Below are positions 56,014 to 63,298 of a stretch of 64,000 nucleotides of DNA, in pieces. This stretch comes from Phocaeicola faecicola (lineage in GTDB: Bacteria > Bacteroidota > Bacteroidia > Bacteroidales > Bacteroidaceae). Every line of letters starts with the position of its first letter. Position 1 is the first letter of the stretch. The notes beneath the pieces were generated by a model that was given only the letters and a program-made list of their open reading frames with translations, made no database searches and was not told the origin of the DNA. The translations under genes were made by a program, and so were the position numbers. Location: assembly GCF_013618865.1 (NCBI RefSeq), contig NZ_JABSOE010000002.1:62001-126000 (forward strand), given 5' to 3'.

Positions 56014-56191
56014 AACTTACCGGCTGACTTGCTTCGTATCCCGATACCAGGCAAGTTTCACCCGACAGGTTCATACAATCATGCAGATAAATCAGGGCAG
56101 TTGCCAAAGACAGAGCCTTTAAGGTTGCGCTACTCTTCACTTCAAAGGTTCTGACATTGGCAACTGGTTACCGATGGTTTGTCTGAAAACG
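56014..56191. repeat. 178-bp repeat, copy A
   Basis: From aacttaccggctgacttgc to gtctgaaaacg this segment matches 56341-56518 at about 90 percent, at a fixed offset of 327 bp without gaps. On the minus strand both copies contain a conserved frame end FRQT.GN.LPMSE.LK followed by a stop, with several silent changes, which hints at past coding. I cannot assign a function. Confidence 0.8.
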
Positions 56192-56340
56192 AAAACAAAC
56201 AGACCGTCCCGATGATGCAGGCTAAAGCTTGCACTGACGGAACGTCCTATATCTTTGAATACTCGTTTTAAAATACAGGCAAGCTGTTCCGACTGTTCGT
56301 ATTTCATGCGATGCCGGAACAACTTGCCTTATGCTACGGA

Positions 56341-56518
56341 AACTTACTGGCTGACTTGCTTCGTATCCTGATACCAGGCAAGTTTCACCCGACAGGTTCA
56401 TACAATCATGCAGATAAATCAGGACAGTTGCCAAAGACAGAGCCTTTAAGGTTACGCTGCTCTTCATTTCAAAGACTCTGACATTGGCAACCGGTTACCG
56501 GTGGTTTGTCTGAAAACG
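56341..56518. repeat. 178-bp repeat, copy B
   Basis: Second copy of the repeat at 56014-56191. On the minus strand an 81-codon frame (MKSSVTLKALSLATVLIYLHD...) starts at 56467 and crosses into the spacer, but its reality is doubtful. The spacer between copies (56192-56340) shares only a short word (tctttgaatact) with sequence after copy B. Confidence 0.8.
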
Positions 56519-56600
56519 GATACTATGCTCCTCTGAAATCTTTGAATACTGAATATCAGGAAATCATTGGAGCATCATAGCCGGAACCGTTTCTTATGTG

Positions 56601-56631
56601 CAAAGGTACTGCGGACTGGAGAAACGCCAAG
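56601..56631 (-). promoter_or_regulatory. Leftward Bacteroidetes-type promoter upstream of the repeats and BREX
   Basis: On the minus strand: CTTG at 56631-56628, 19 bp, then TACCTTTG at 56608-56601, fitting -33/-7 boxes. It points through the repeat pair toward the XRE-BREX operon 700 bp away and could drive it with a long leader. Confidence 0.5.
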
Positions 56632-56901
56632 TGACGCTTGCGCTTTCAGTCGGAGGACTTGACGGCAGCCTTCCGCAAATTTTCTCATGCCTCAAAAATT
56701 TGGGTATTCCGTCTGCATTCTCTGACTTCACACTTGTCTTTTTCTCCCTTTGGTCCGCAGTTACAAATGCACATAAAACGGTTTATCCCGGCCATGAAGC
56801 TCAATGAGCTTTACCGGAGGGAAAAGGACTGGAACTTCAAAATCAAGTGTTATGCGAACAAAAAGAATGAGTATCAAACAATCTTTTAATTTTTTACTGA
56901 T
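56632..56901. other. Non-coding stretch before the DUF2958 gene
   Basis: No convincing gene on either strand in this stretch; the small frames present have no coherent domain. Together with the repeats to its left, this makes about 1 kb without a supported protein gene (55899-56901). Confidence 0.5.
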
Positions 56902-57261
56902 ATGTGCAGATTGATGACGACACAACTGGCGGAAGCTCTGGAGGGTTATCCGCTCTACTCCCAGGACGGCAAGGGAAAGGAGGCTGTTTGCCGTGCGGTT
57001 TTTGCCCTTGGTTCTGTAAGGTGGTTTATCCTTGAAGGAAACAGGGAGGATGACGATGTGATTCTATTCGGTATCGTAGTCGGACTCATGGAGGATGAAT
57101 ACGGGTATATTTCCCTCAATGAGCTTTCGGATGTGGAGCTTGACCTGAGTGTTCAGGGGCTTGGCAAGCTTCAGGTAAGACAGCAGAAGAACTTTAAGCC
57201 GGTTCCGCTGAAACAGATTCAGGACAGCAGGCTTCAGGAATTTCTTGCAAGGTTTGAATAG
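56902..57261 (+). CDS. DUF2958 family protein
   Basis: A 119-residue protein (LAEALEGYPLYSQDGKGKEAVCRAVFALGSVRWFILEGNRE; FGIVVGLMEDEYGYISLNEL) with the DUF2958 pattern, common on plasmids and conjugative elements and without a known activity. The ATG at 56914 is an alternative start. A possible weak terminator hairpin follows at 57282-57312. Confidence 0.8.
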   Translation: MCRLMTTQLAEALEGYPLYSQDGKGKEAVCRAVFALGSVRWFILEGNREDDDVILFGIVVGLMEDEYGYISLNELSDVELDLSVQGLGKLQVRQQKNFKPVPLKQIQDSRLQEFLARFE

Positions 57262-57281
57262 GCTGTAAGTAAACAGAAGTG

Positions 57282-57319
57282 GCCGGTCCTATCCGTCACG
57301 GACAAGACCGGCTGCTTAT
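57282..57319 (+). terminator. Possible hairpin terminator
   Basis: Arms gccggtc (57282-57288) and gaccggc (57306-57312), with an inner tccg/cgga pair. The following T run is poor (tgcttatta). It lies 20 bp after the DUF2958 stop. Confidence 0.45.
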
Positions 57320-57360
57320 TATAGCAGGTAAATGAAAACAAAACTATAATTGTATGGTAA

Positions 57361-57744
57361 ATGGAAAATTGTCGTAATATTTTTAATCTCTCTGCCCGAC
57401 ATGGGTGGAGCGTTTCTATGGAAAACAAGGATGGAATCCGGTATCTCAATTTCAGACGGAAGACTTCGAGCGGTGTACCGTTCTGCTTTACCATTGAAGC
57501 CGGTGACGGTACAGCCGGCTGCATAGCAAAAGAAATATTCTCTTTCGTCAGTGCCGCTGTTCCTGAACAATGTGCAAGGGAATGGATGATTCAGTCGGGA
57601 GCAATGGAGCCATCGGAGTTCCTTCAGGCCGTTTCCGACATGGAGGATGTCAGGCTAAGGGCAAGGCTGCTGGCTCTTGAACTTGCAGCCATGAATGCCA
57701 AATGTAATCTTTTGGATACCATTCCATGGGACAGACTGAACTAA
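57361..57744 (+). CDS. Conserved-looking protein of unknown function
   Basis: A 127-residue soluble protein (WSVSMENKDGIRYLNFRRKTSSGVPFCFTIEAGDG; VRLRARLLALELAAMNAKCNLLDTIPW). Codon use matches the backbone genes and it is well spaced after the DUF2958 gene. Its end overlaps the convergent HTH gene by 4 bp. No family recognised. Confidence 0.65.
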   Translation: MENCRNIFNLSARHGWSVSMENKDGIRYLNFRRKTSSGVPFCFTIEAGDGTAGCIAKEIFSFVSAAVPEQCAREWMIQSGAMEPSEFLQAVSDMEDVRLRARLLALELAAMNAKCNLLDTIPWDRLN

Positions 57745-57962
57745 CGGTGTTTCTTACGCTTGCGGCCACGTTTGGGCAGGCCGGTTTCCTTGTAGGCTAT
57801 CAGGTCAGTTCCTCTGAACACCCTTTTTGCCTTATCAGGTATCTTCAGGAAAGCCAGCGGCTTTTCCAGGTAACGGATATAGGCATAGATGGTGCAGCGG
57901 TGAACACCCAGGTAGCGTGCTGCCTCCTTCACTGAATATGTCTTTTCGGGAACGACTTTCAT
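57741..57962 (-). CDS. Excisionase-like helix-turn-helix protein
   Basis: A 73-residue protein with a MerR/excisionase-type winged helix (YSVKEAARYLGVHRCTIYAYIRYLEKPLAFLKIPDKAKRVFRG) and a very basic tail (LPKRGRKRKKHR). Such proteins serve as recombination directionality factors or small regulators. The leftward promoter at 58538-58568 could transcribe it across the iteron-like cluster. No integrase is seen in the window. Confidence 0.78.
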   Translation of the reverse strand: MKVVPEKTYSVKEAARYLGVHRCTIYAYIRYLEKPLAFLKIPDKAKRVFRGTDLIAYKETGLPKRGRKRKKHR

Positions 57963-58169
57963 TATATCTCATGCTGGTTAATCTTTTCGTTTATTGGATG
58001 CCGTAAAGGTAAACAGTTGATTATTAGTTGTCAATACGTCAAATATGGGATTATTCCGGAGATTGTGGGATTTGTATGGATTATGTGTTACCTGTCATAT
58101 TCAATACAGTAGGTTTGGCGGTTGATAGCGAATCTTTTTTATGAAAATCAGGAAGGCATATATTTGATG

Positions 58170-58410
58170 GTTGACAGCGTTGACAGCAAATCCAATGAAA
58201 ATCCAGCATAAAATCAGTCTTGGAAAATACTGTAATACAATATATTATATTCTTTCTGATTTTTCTTATAAAGAATAGAGTATTATAGTGTGTCAACGTT
58301 TGGCTATGGATTTTTAGCGGACTGAAAATTGTGGCTACACTTGTCAACGTTTGTCAACGCATGATTTCTATGTGAAGTATCTGATACACTGACAGATACT
58401 CTCTGTCAAC
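58170..58410. repeat. Iteron-like GTCAAC repeat cluster
   Basis: The hexamer GTCAAC occurs at 58292, 58343, 58353 and 58405, and inverted as GTTGAC at 58170 and 58179. The longer word TGTCAACGTTTG occurs at 58291 and 58342. Spacing between some copies is about one helical turn (9-10 bp). This could be an origin of replication, a partition site or an operator array. Confidence 0.55.
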
Positions 58411-58537
58411 ACTGTCACTCTTGAAACGTGTGCATTTTATTATCTGAAAACATCTGATGCGAAAGGGATACATGGTTATCCTAATGTACCATTACAGCCA
58501 CAGGTTTGTTCAGCATGCCTCTTCAGATATTTTTTTG

Positions 58538-58568
58538 CAAAGGTATCTCCGGCATTGCAAACGTCAAA
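58538..58568 (-). promoter_or_regulatory. Leftward Bacteroidetes-type promoter
   Basis: On the minus strand: TTTG at 58568-58565, 19 bp, then TACCTTTG at 58545-58538, a full match to the Bacteroidetes consensus. Transcription would run through the repeat cluster toward the excisionase-like gene. Confidence 0.6.
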
Positions 58569-58574
58569 CACAGG

Positions 58575-58615
58575 GCTGAAAATCTTCCTCAAACGGGGTT
58601 GAGCGTATTTTCAGC
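58575..58615. other. Branched inverted repeat
   Basis: Outer arms gctgaaaat (58575-58583) and attttcagc (58607-58615); inner arms ctcaa (58588-58592) and ttgag (58599-58603). It lies directly upstream of the leftward promoter and before the phosphoribosyltransferase gene. It could be a protein binding site, RNA leader or nick-site structure. Confidence 0.5.
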
Positions 58616-58723
58616 TTTCCTTTAAGTTTGCCTTATTGAATGCCTGCGCTTCTGAGAACTGCAAAAAATATCCTTCGGGCAAGCTGAAAAACTTGCTGAC
58701 AGAAGGGAAAAAAATCAGAGCGT

Positions 58724-59284
58724 ATGGTACAGATGGACGAAAACATCAGAAAGCAGTTGGAAAAGCCACAGACATGGTTCTGCAAGTATTTTCCCAAACG
58801 TATTCAGAATGTGGGCGAGAAGGAAATCGCCGACAGACAGTTGGTTTATGACTTCAAGGACGGAAGGTCTCATGAAGCGGTAGCACAGATGACGGCAGCA
58901 AGAATGATTGAGGAACACGGTAGCAGATGCTCACAATTGGTATTCATTCCGGTACCGGCATCATCGGTAAGAAAGAATGAAATCCGGTATATGGACTTCT
59001 GCAAAAGGGTATGTGAACTCACAGGAGCAATAAACGGATATGACCATGTAAGGGTATGCGGAGAAAGACTTGCTATTCATGAAAACCGTAATGCTGAAAA
59101 GGAAATCAGAAAGGTGAGCGTCATCGAGTTTGATGAAGAGTGGTTCAGAGGAAAGGCAGTCATAGTCTTCGATGATGTAATAACACGCGGAATCAGTTTC
59201 GGTATGTATGCGAATCAGTTGGAGAGTTTCGGAGCGAATGTCATTGAAGGCATCTTCCTTGCAAGAACCCATTATAAAGTATAG
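58724..59284 (+). CDS. Phosphoribosyltransferase-like protein
   Basis: A 186-residue protein. The PRPP-binding signature is VIVFDDVITRGISF (near residues 146-159) and the upstream strand is QLVFIPVPASSVRKNEIRYMDFCKRV. This resembles ComF/orotate-type phosphoribosyltransferase folds. The substrate is unknown. A second ATG at 58733 is possible. The next gene, a SLOG protein, starts 4 bp later, so both probably act in one nucleotide-related pathway. Confidence 0.75.
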   Translation: MVQMDENIRKQLEKPQTWFCKYFPKRIQNVGEKEIADRQLVYDFKDGRSHEAVAQMTAARMIEEHGSRCSQLVFIPVPASSVRKNEIRYMDFCKRVCELTGAINGYDHVRVCGERLAIHENRNAEKEIRKVSVIEFDEEWFRGKAVIVFDDVITRGISFGMYANQLESFGANVIEGIFLARTHYKV

Positions 59285-59288
59285 GACC

Positions 59289-59777
59289 ATGAACGGAATA
59301 TTATCAGAAAAATCAAAGTCACTGGCTTTCACGGGACACAGAACTGTTCCCGTAGAAAGGCAAGATGAAATAAGGGCACGACTTGTTGAAGCTGTGTCCG
59401 TCGCCTGCAAATCGGGTATAACCTGCTTCTATTCAGGCATGGCCATGGGATTCGACCTGATGGCCGCTGAAACTGTATTATCACTGAAGGGAAGGTATCC
59501 GGATATACGGCTAATTGCCATTGTTCCTTTCAGAAGACAGAGCTGCCGGTGGCCGTTAATTGAGAAGGAACACCATCAGAGAATAATTTCCCAGGCAGAC
59601 TGGGTTATCGTATTGAGTGAACACTATTTCAAAGGATGTCTTCTAAGGCGCAATGACTTCATGCTGGAGCATTCATGTGGCGTGATAGCCTTTTATGACG
59701 GCAAACCTTATGGTGGGACATTCTATACCTGCAGGGAGGCAGTGAAGAAAGGCATGGACATAGTAAATCTGTACTGA
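59289..59777 (+). CDS. SLOG-domain protein (DUF1273/YpsA-like)
   Basis: A 162-residue protein with SLOG/Rossmann features: LAFTGHRTVPVE near the N-terminus, FYSGMAMGFDLMAAETVLSLK, IVPFRRQSCRWP and SQADWVIVLSEHYFKGCLLRRNDFMLEHS. SLOG proteins bind or process nucleotide-derived ligands. The ATG at 59289 fits the domain start; a longer frame overlaps the previous gene. Paired with the phosphoribosyltransferase. Confidence 0.8.
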   Translation: MNGILSEKSKSLAFTGHRTVPVERQDEIRARLVEAVSVACKSGITCFYSGMAMGFDLMAAETVLSLKGRYPDIRLIAIVPFRRQSCRWPLIEKEHHQRIISQADWVIVLSEHYFKGCLLRRNDFMLEHSCGVIAFYDGKPYGGTFYTCREAVKKGMDIVNLY

Positions 59778-59815
59778 AAACCAGTCCGGATTACACTGAA
59801 AATATTGTACAAAAC

Positions 59816-59861
59816 AGATATGCAAATTTCTTGCATATCTAATTTATAATGCTTATATTTA
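59816..59861 (+). promoter_or_regulatory. Palindromic operator overlapping the WYL gene promoter
   Basis: A perfect 10-bp inverted repeat, agatatgcaa (59816-59825) / ttgcatatct (59831-59840), with 5-bp spacer. A -7-like TATATTTA at 59854-59861 lies 19 bp after TTGC (59831-59834), so the -33 box would sit inside the right arm. Binding there would block transcription of the WYL gene, suggesting autoregulation. Confidence 0.55.
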
Positions 59862-59892
59862 GATAGTTAAACAAGTTACAAGAGGTGATTTT

Positions 59893-60783
59893 ATGAATAA
59901 TATCTACAACCGCTACATTTGGCTGCTGCATACGGTCTACCAGGAAAGAAAGGTTACTTTTGAAAGGCTTTGTGATATTTGGAAGCACCATTTCCTATAC
60001 AATGGAAAGCCGCTGAGTCTGCGCACATTCCATCATCACCGGAAAATGATTGAGGAAAATTTTGATATAGTCATTGCATGTAACAGAAAGGATTATACAT
60101 ACTACATCCAGAATCTGGATGAAATACTCGGTGACAGCTGCCGGAACTGGCTCTTCAACAGCCGTATCATTGATGTGGCCCTGAAAAGCAGTCCGTGTCT
60201 GTTCCATCGTGTTGTACTGCCTGACATGTCAAATGGTATTGAATACCTGCCGGATATATCGGAGTGTATCAGCGATGGGCATGAACTGTACATATTCTAC
60301 ACGAATGACAAGGGCAATGAAGTGGAAGGCCGTTTCCGACCGGAAGGTTTGAAGCTGTTCCATAACCGCTGGTATCTGCTCGGGTACAGGAACGGATCAG
60401 AGTTCTGTGCCGTTCCTCTTGATGCACTGACAAGAATCTATCTCAGCGAAAACAGGTTTCAGACTGACTGCAGATTTTCGCTGGCGACTCGTCTTTCAGA
60501 CTCCATTGGTGTTGTGGCTCCGACCGGACAGCAGCCGGAAGAGGTTACTCTAAGGGCTTACGGTCCATTTGCTGATTATCTGAGAAAACATCCTTTCCAC
60601 CATTCGCAGGTGGAAAGGAATGATATGGGGACTTTCACGTCATTTGATTACACTCTTCTTGTGACTGACGAGCTGGTGGATGAAATCCTGGCTCTTGGTG
60701 ATAAGGTGGAGATTGCTTATCCGGAAAAGTTGAGAATGAAGCTTTTTCAGAAAATTGGACGTATCAAGAGCAGGTATGTTTAA
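59893..60783 (+). CDS. WYL-domain transcriptional regulator
   Basis: A 296-residue regulator. The N-terminal helix-turn-helix (VTFERLCDIWKHHFLYNGKPLSLRTFHHHRKMIEE, about 16-50) is followed by a WYL domain (ELYIFYTNDKGNEVEGRFRPEGLKLFHNRWYLLGYRNG) and a C-terminal WCX-like extension. WYL proteins sense nucleic-acid ligands or nucleotides and often control defence genes. The start has a strong Shine-Dalgarno, AGAGGTGA at 59881-59888, unusual here. It lies upstream of the convergent Septu operon and after the phosphoribosyltransferase-SLOG pair. Confidence 0.88.
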   Translation: MNNIYNRYIWLLHTVYQERKVTFERLCDIWKHHFLYNGKPLSLRTFHHHRKMIEENFDIVIACNRKDYTYYIQNLDEILGDSCRNWLFNSRIIDVALKSSPCLFHRVVLPDMSNGIEYLPDISECISDGHELYIFYTNDKGNEVEGRFRPEGLKLFHNRWYLLGYRNGSEFCAVPLDALTRIYLSENRFQTDCRFSLATRLSDSIGVVAPTGQQPEEVTLRAYGPFADYLRKHPFHHSQVERNDMGTFTSFDYTLLVTDELVDEILALGDKVEIAYPEKLRMKLFQKIGRIKSRYV

Positions 60784-60913
60784 TATGAGTATAATTTAGG
60801 TTAACAATAAAACATGGAATATAAATTATTGTTATTCGGCATATTACGCAAAAGAATAATAGTTATATCTTATATAATAGAAGTAAAATATTTCCATTTA
60901 TATGATAAATAAT

Positions 60914-61642
60914 TTACTTTTTTATTTGCACATATATTCGCAATAATTTAATAATAATATCTCCATAATTCTGGATTATCATAGTTGAATAGTGAGCATT
61001 TGGTTGTACTGCATATATTACTTGATTAAAAAGAATTTCTATTGATTCATTTATCTCACAAGGTAATATATCGTAATTAGATAATAATTTTTTTATACAT
61101 TTAAGCTGGTTGTATACATTATTCAATGTTCTAAGCCTCGATTCCACAAGGAAACTTCTATTATTCCTAATTTTAATATTATCATTATTCAAATTAAATA
61201 ATTCTATAGTATTTCTGCCTCTATCAACACTTCCATCTGATGTGTTTCTCGAATAAAGCATATGACCTACGTAATAAATTTCTTGTGAAATTTTTTCTTT
61301 TCTTGTCAAAACCCAATTCCCATTGTATAGAAACCAATTTGGTGATAATATTTCTTGATTTTTTGTCCCTTTTAAATTATTACATCTTTGACACGAATAA
61401 TGTAAATTCCTTATATCCTTAGAAAGCAATTTATATTTTTTCAGACCTTTAGGATAAAAATGCTCAATTTGGAAATAAGCCCCTTCTTCAAAACTGGACT
61501 CACAATAAGCACAACATCCATTATATATTTTCCTGATGTCATCGCGAACTATTGGGTCACTATTGTAATCTTTTGCTTTTAACAATCTTTGCTGAGCATC
61601 TTTAACTAATTCATTTGTTAAATCTTTATCAATAAATTTCAT
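60914..61642 (-). CDS. ptuB: Septu PtuB-like HNH endonuclease
   Basis: A 242-residue HNH nuclease. Zinc cysteines CAYC (C44, C47) and CQRC (C84, C87) frame the HNH core FQIEHFYPKG (H61 likely catalytic) and RCNNLKGTK. This is the PtuB type that pairs with the PtuA ATPase. The gene overlaps ptuA by 4 bp, in ptuA-ptuB order. In Septu the PtuA complex holds PtuB, which cuts DNA when released or activated during infection. AT-rich, as are the other cargo modules. Confidence 0.85.
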   Translation of the reverse strand: MKFIDKDLTNELVKDAQQRLLKAKDYNSDPIVRDDIRKIYNGCCAYCESSFEEGAYFQIEHFYPKGLKKYKLLSKDIRNLHYSCQRCNNLKGTKNQEILSPNWFLYNGNWVLTRKEKISQEIYYVGHMLYSRNTSDGSVDRGRNTIELFNLNNDNIKIRNNRSFLVESRLRTLNNVYNQLKCIKKLLSNYDILPCEINESIEILFNQVIYAVQPNAHYSTMIIQNYGDIIIKLLRIYVQIKK

Positions 61643-63231
61643 TTCTTATTTCTTATTACTTCTTGATATAACATATCCACCTCATTTCTAAAGTTCTCAT
61701 AATCTAAAATACAACAAGAACTATCGCTATTCCTTCTTTGAGCTTCTTGATCCAAAATGTTTTTTATTCTTTGCTCTAGTTGATTACTTCTGTATTTTAA
61801 AGAGAATTCATCCATAAGTAATTCTTCTATACTATAGCTATGAACGTCTTTAATTTGCATACTTTTAGTTATGCCATTTTCGTCTTTATATAATTTAATT
61901 ACATTAGAGTTTCCCCTTAACAAAGCCGTTTTCATAATTATTAATGGAGAGTGAGTGGCAAAAATAAAATGAGAAGAATGTATACCATATACATTTTCTA
62001 CTACAGACTTAAAGTATTCTGGAAAAAGTTGCTGCCATTTTGGATGTAAAGAATTCTCCGGTTCATCTAATAGAACTATTAAGTTTTTCATTTCAAAATT
62101 TTGAGGTAAACTCGCAAATAGACTGAAAACTCTAATTAGCATTTGTTCTCCAGAACTCATGTTTTCAATGGGAATATCATCACATTCTATTTCAGAATCT
62201 ATTAAATTTAATTCCTGCAATATTATAATAAATAAAAAATCTATTTCGGATATTGCTTTGATGTCTAGTGATTTGTCGATAATAGGAGAAATATCTTCAC
62301 TAGAATTCAAACAAATTCCAATTGCTTTTGAAGTCAATCTATTACCTATAGTTCCAGAAGCCTTAAATTTGGAAATAAATTCAACTAAGGATTTAAAGAT
62401 ATCTGACAGTTTTAACTCTGTTAGTAGTTGTTTTATATTTACGTCATATGTTGATATATATTCCTTTATTGATTTAGTAGAAAGTAAACAATCTAAAAAA
62501 ATAGATGCTTGTTCACCAAGTTCTTCAAATTTATATTGTACAGACTCTAATTCATTAAAGAATCCAATAACGCTAAATATTGTGATTCCATTTCTAACTG
62601 AAATAATCTTTTGATCTTTACTCCAAGAAAAATGGCTCAACATTATATCTATATTCCATTGAGAATCTTTTTTTTCTAAATACTTAGATAATGTTGCAAA
62701 ATTTTCATTTTCTAAATATCTAAATGCTTTCAGAAACATAATCTTTAATTGATTATCATCTGAATAGTTAATTTTATAATACCTATTAGATATACCATAA
62801 AATGCATCCTCAAAATCATTTATTGCTGAACTTAAATATACAAGATATGCATTATTGTTTTTTAGAAAGTCTTTACAATTAAAGACATTCCATATATCGT
62901 ATCTATAAAACAATTCATTAAAAGCTCTATCATGGAAAATTGCATATTTATTATCCTTTATAATGCTGTATAGCTCTTTAATATTAGGATTATCCTCATT
63001 TACAAATGTATTGCAATAATCTATAACAGATTTAAATAGCACGGTTTTTCCGACACCGTTATCACCTATTATATAGGTATATGTGTTATTTATAGTATTA
63101 AAAGTTGAAATAGACATGTCATCATGAATCTGTTCTTTTTGGCTTCTGTCAATATCTGCATTATAATATAAATTAATATCTGTTGTTCCTAAGATTTTAT
63201 GATGCCTAAAATTTATTGATTCTATTCTCAT
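61639..63231 (-). CDS. ptuA: Septu PtuA-like ATPase
   Basis: A 530-residue SMC/RecF-like ATPase. Walker A GDNGVGKT is at residues 56-63, the signature-like NMSSGEQMLIRVFSL near 355, Walker B LIVLLDEPENSLHPKW near 387 and the H-loop FATHSPLIIM. A middle helical insertion has little similarity to known domains. It is first in the pair with the HNH gene. No reverse transcriptase or msr/msd is adjacent, so this is a plain Septu and not a retron. The promoter is not clear in the 67-bp gap upstream. Confidence 0.87.
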   Translation of the reverse strand: MRIESINFRHHKILGTTDINLYYNADIDRSQKEQIHDDMSISTFNTINNTYTYIIGDNGVGKTVLFKSVIDYCNTFVNEDNPNIKELYSIIKDNKYAIFHDRAFNELFYRYDIWNVFNCKDFLKNNNAYLVYLSSAINDFEDAFYGISNRYYKINYSDDNQLKIMFLKAFRYLENENFATLSKYLEKKDSQWNIDIMLSHFSWSKDQKIISVRNGITIFSVIGFFNELESVQYKFEELGEQASIFLDCLLSTKSIKEYISTYDVNIKQLLTELKLSDIFKSLVEFISKFKASGTIGNRLTSKAIGICLNSSEDISPIIDKSLDIKAISEIDFLFIIILQELNLIDSEIECDDIPIENMSSGEQMLIRVFSLFASLPQNFEMKNLIVLLDEPENSLHPKWQQLFPEYFKSVVENVYGIHSSHFIFATHSPLIIMKTALLRGNSNVIKLYKDENGITKSMQIKDVHSYSIEELLMDEFSLKYRSNQLEQRIKNILDQEAQRRNSDSSCCILDYENFRNEVDMLYQEVIRNKK

Positions 63232-63298
63232 ATTATACTATTTTTACTAAGAAAGTATTAATCTGATATTTATATTCGGAGATTAAACATTTATTATA

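Larger units (their letters stand above)
57963..58723. other. Intergenic control region, about 760 bp
   Basis: No supported protein gene. It holds an AT-rich left part (58000-58330), the GTCAAC repeat cluster, a leftward promoter and a branched inverted repeat, listed separately. This density of signals is what an origin or a regulatory hub would show. Confidence 0.6.

Noticed and set aside
56222-56467. 81-residue minus-strand ORF in the repeat region
   Set aside because: It starts in one repeat copy and runs through the spacer, has no recognisable domain, and an overlapping frame looks as likely; kept only as repeat evidence.
58170-58410. CRISPR array
   Set aside because: The repeated word is only 6-12 bp, occurs in both orientations and has irregular spacing; no cas genes are present.
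58636-58851. 71-residue plus-strand ORF before the phosphoribosyltransferase gene
   Set aside because: It overlaps the better supported gene starting at 58724 in another frame and has no coherent domain.
60914-63231. Retron with PtuA/PtuB-like effectors
   Set aside because: No reverse transcriptase or msr/msd-like RNA lies beside the pair; the only RT in the window is the group II intron protein about 45 kb away.
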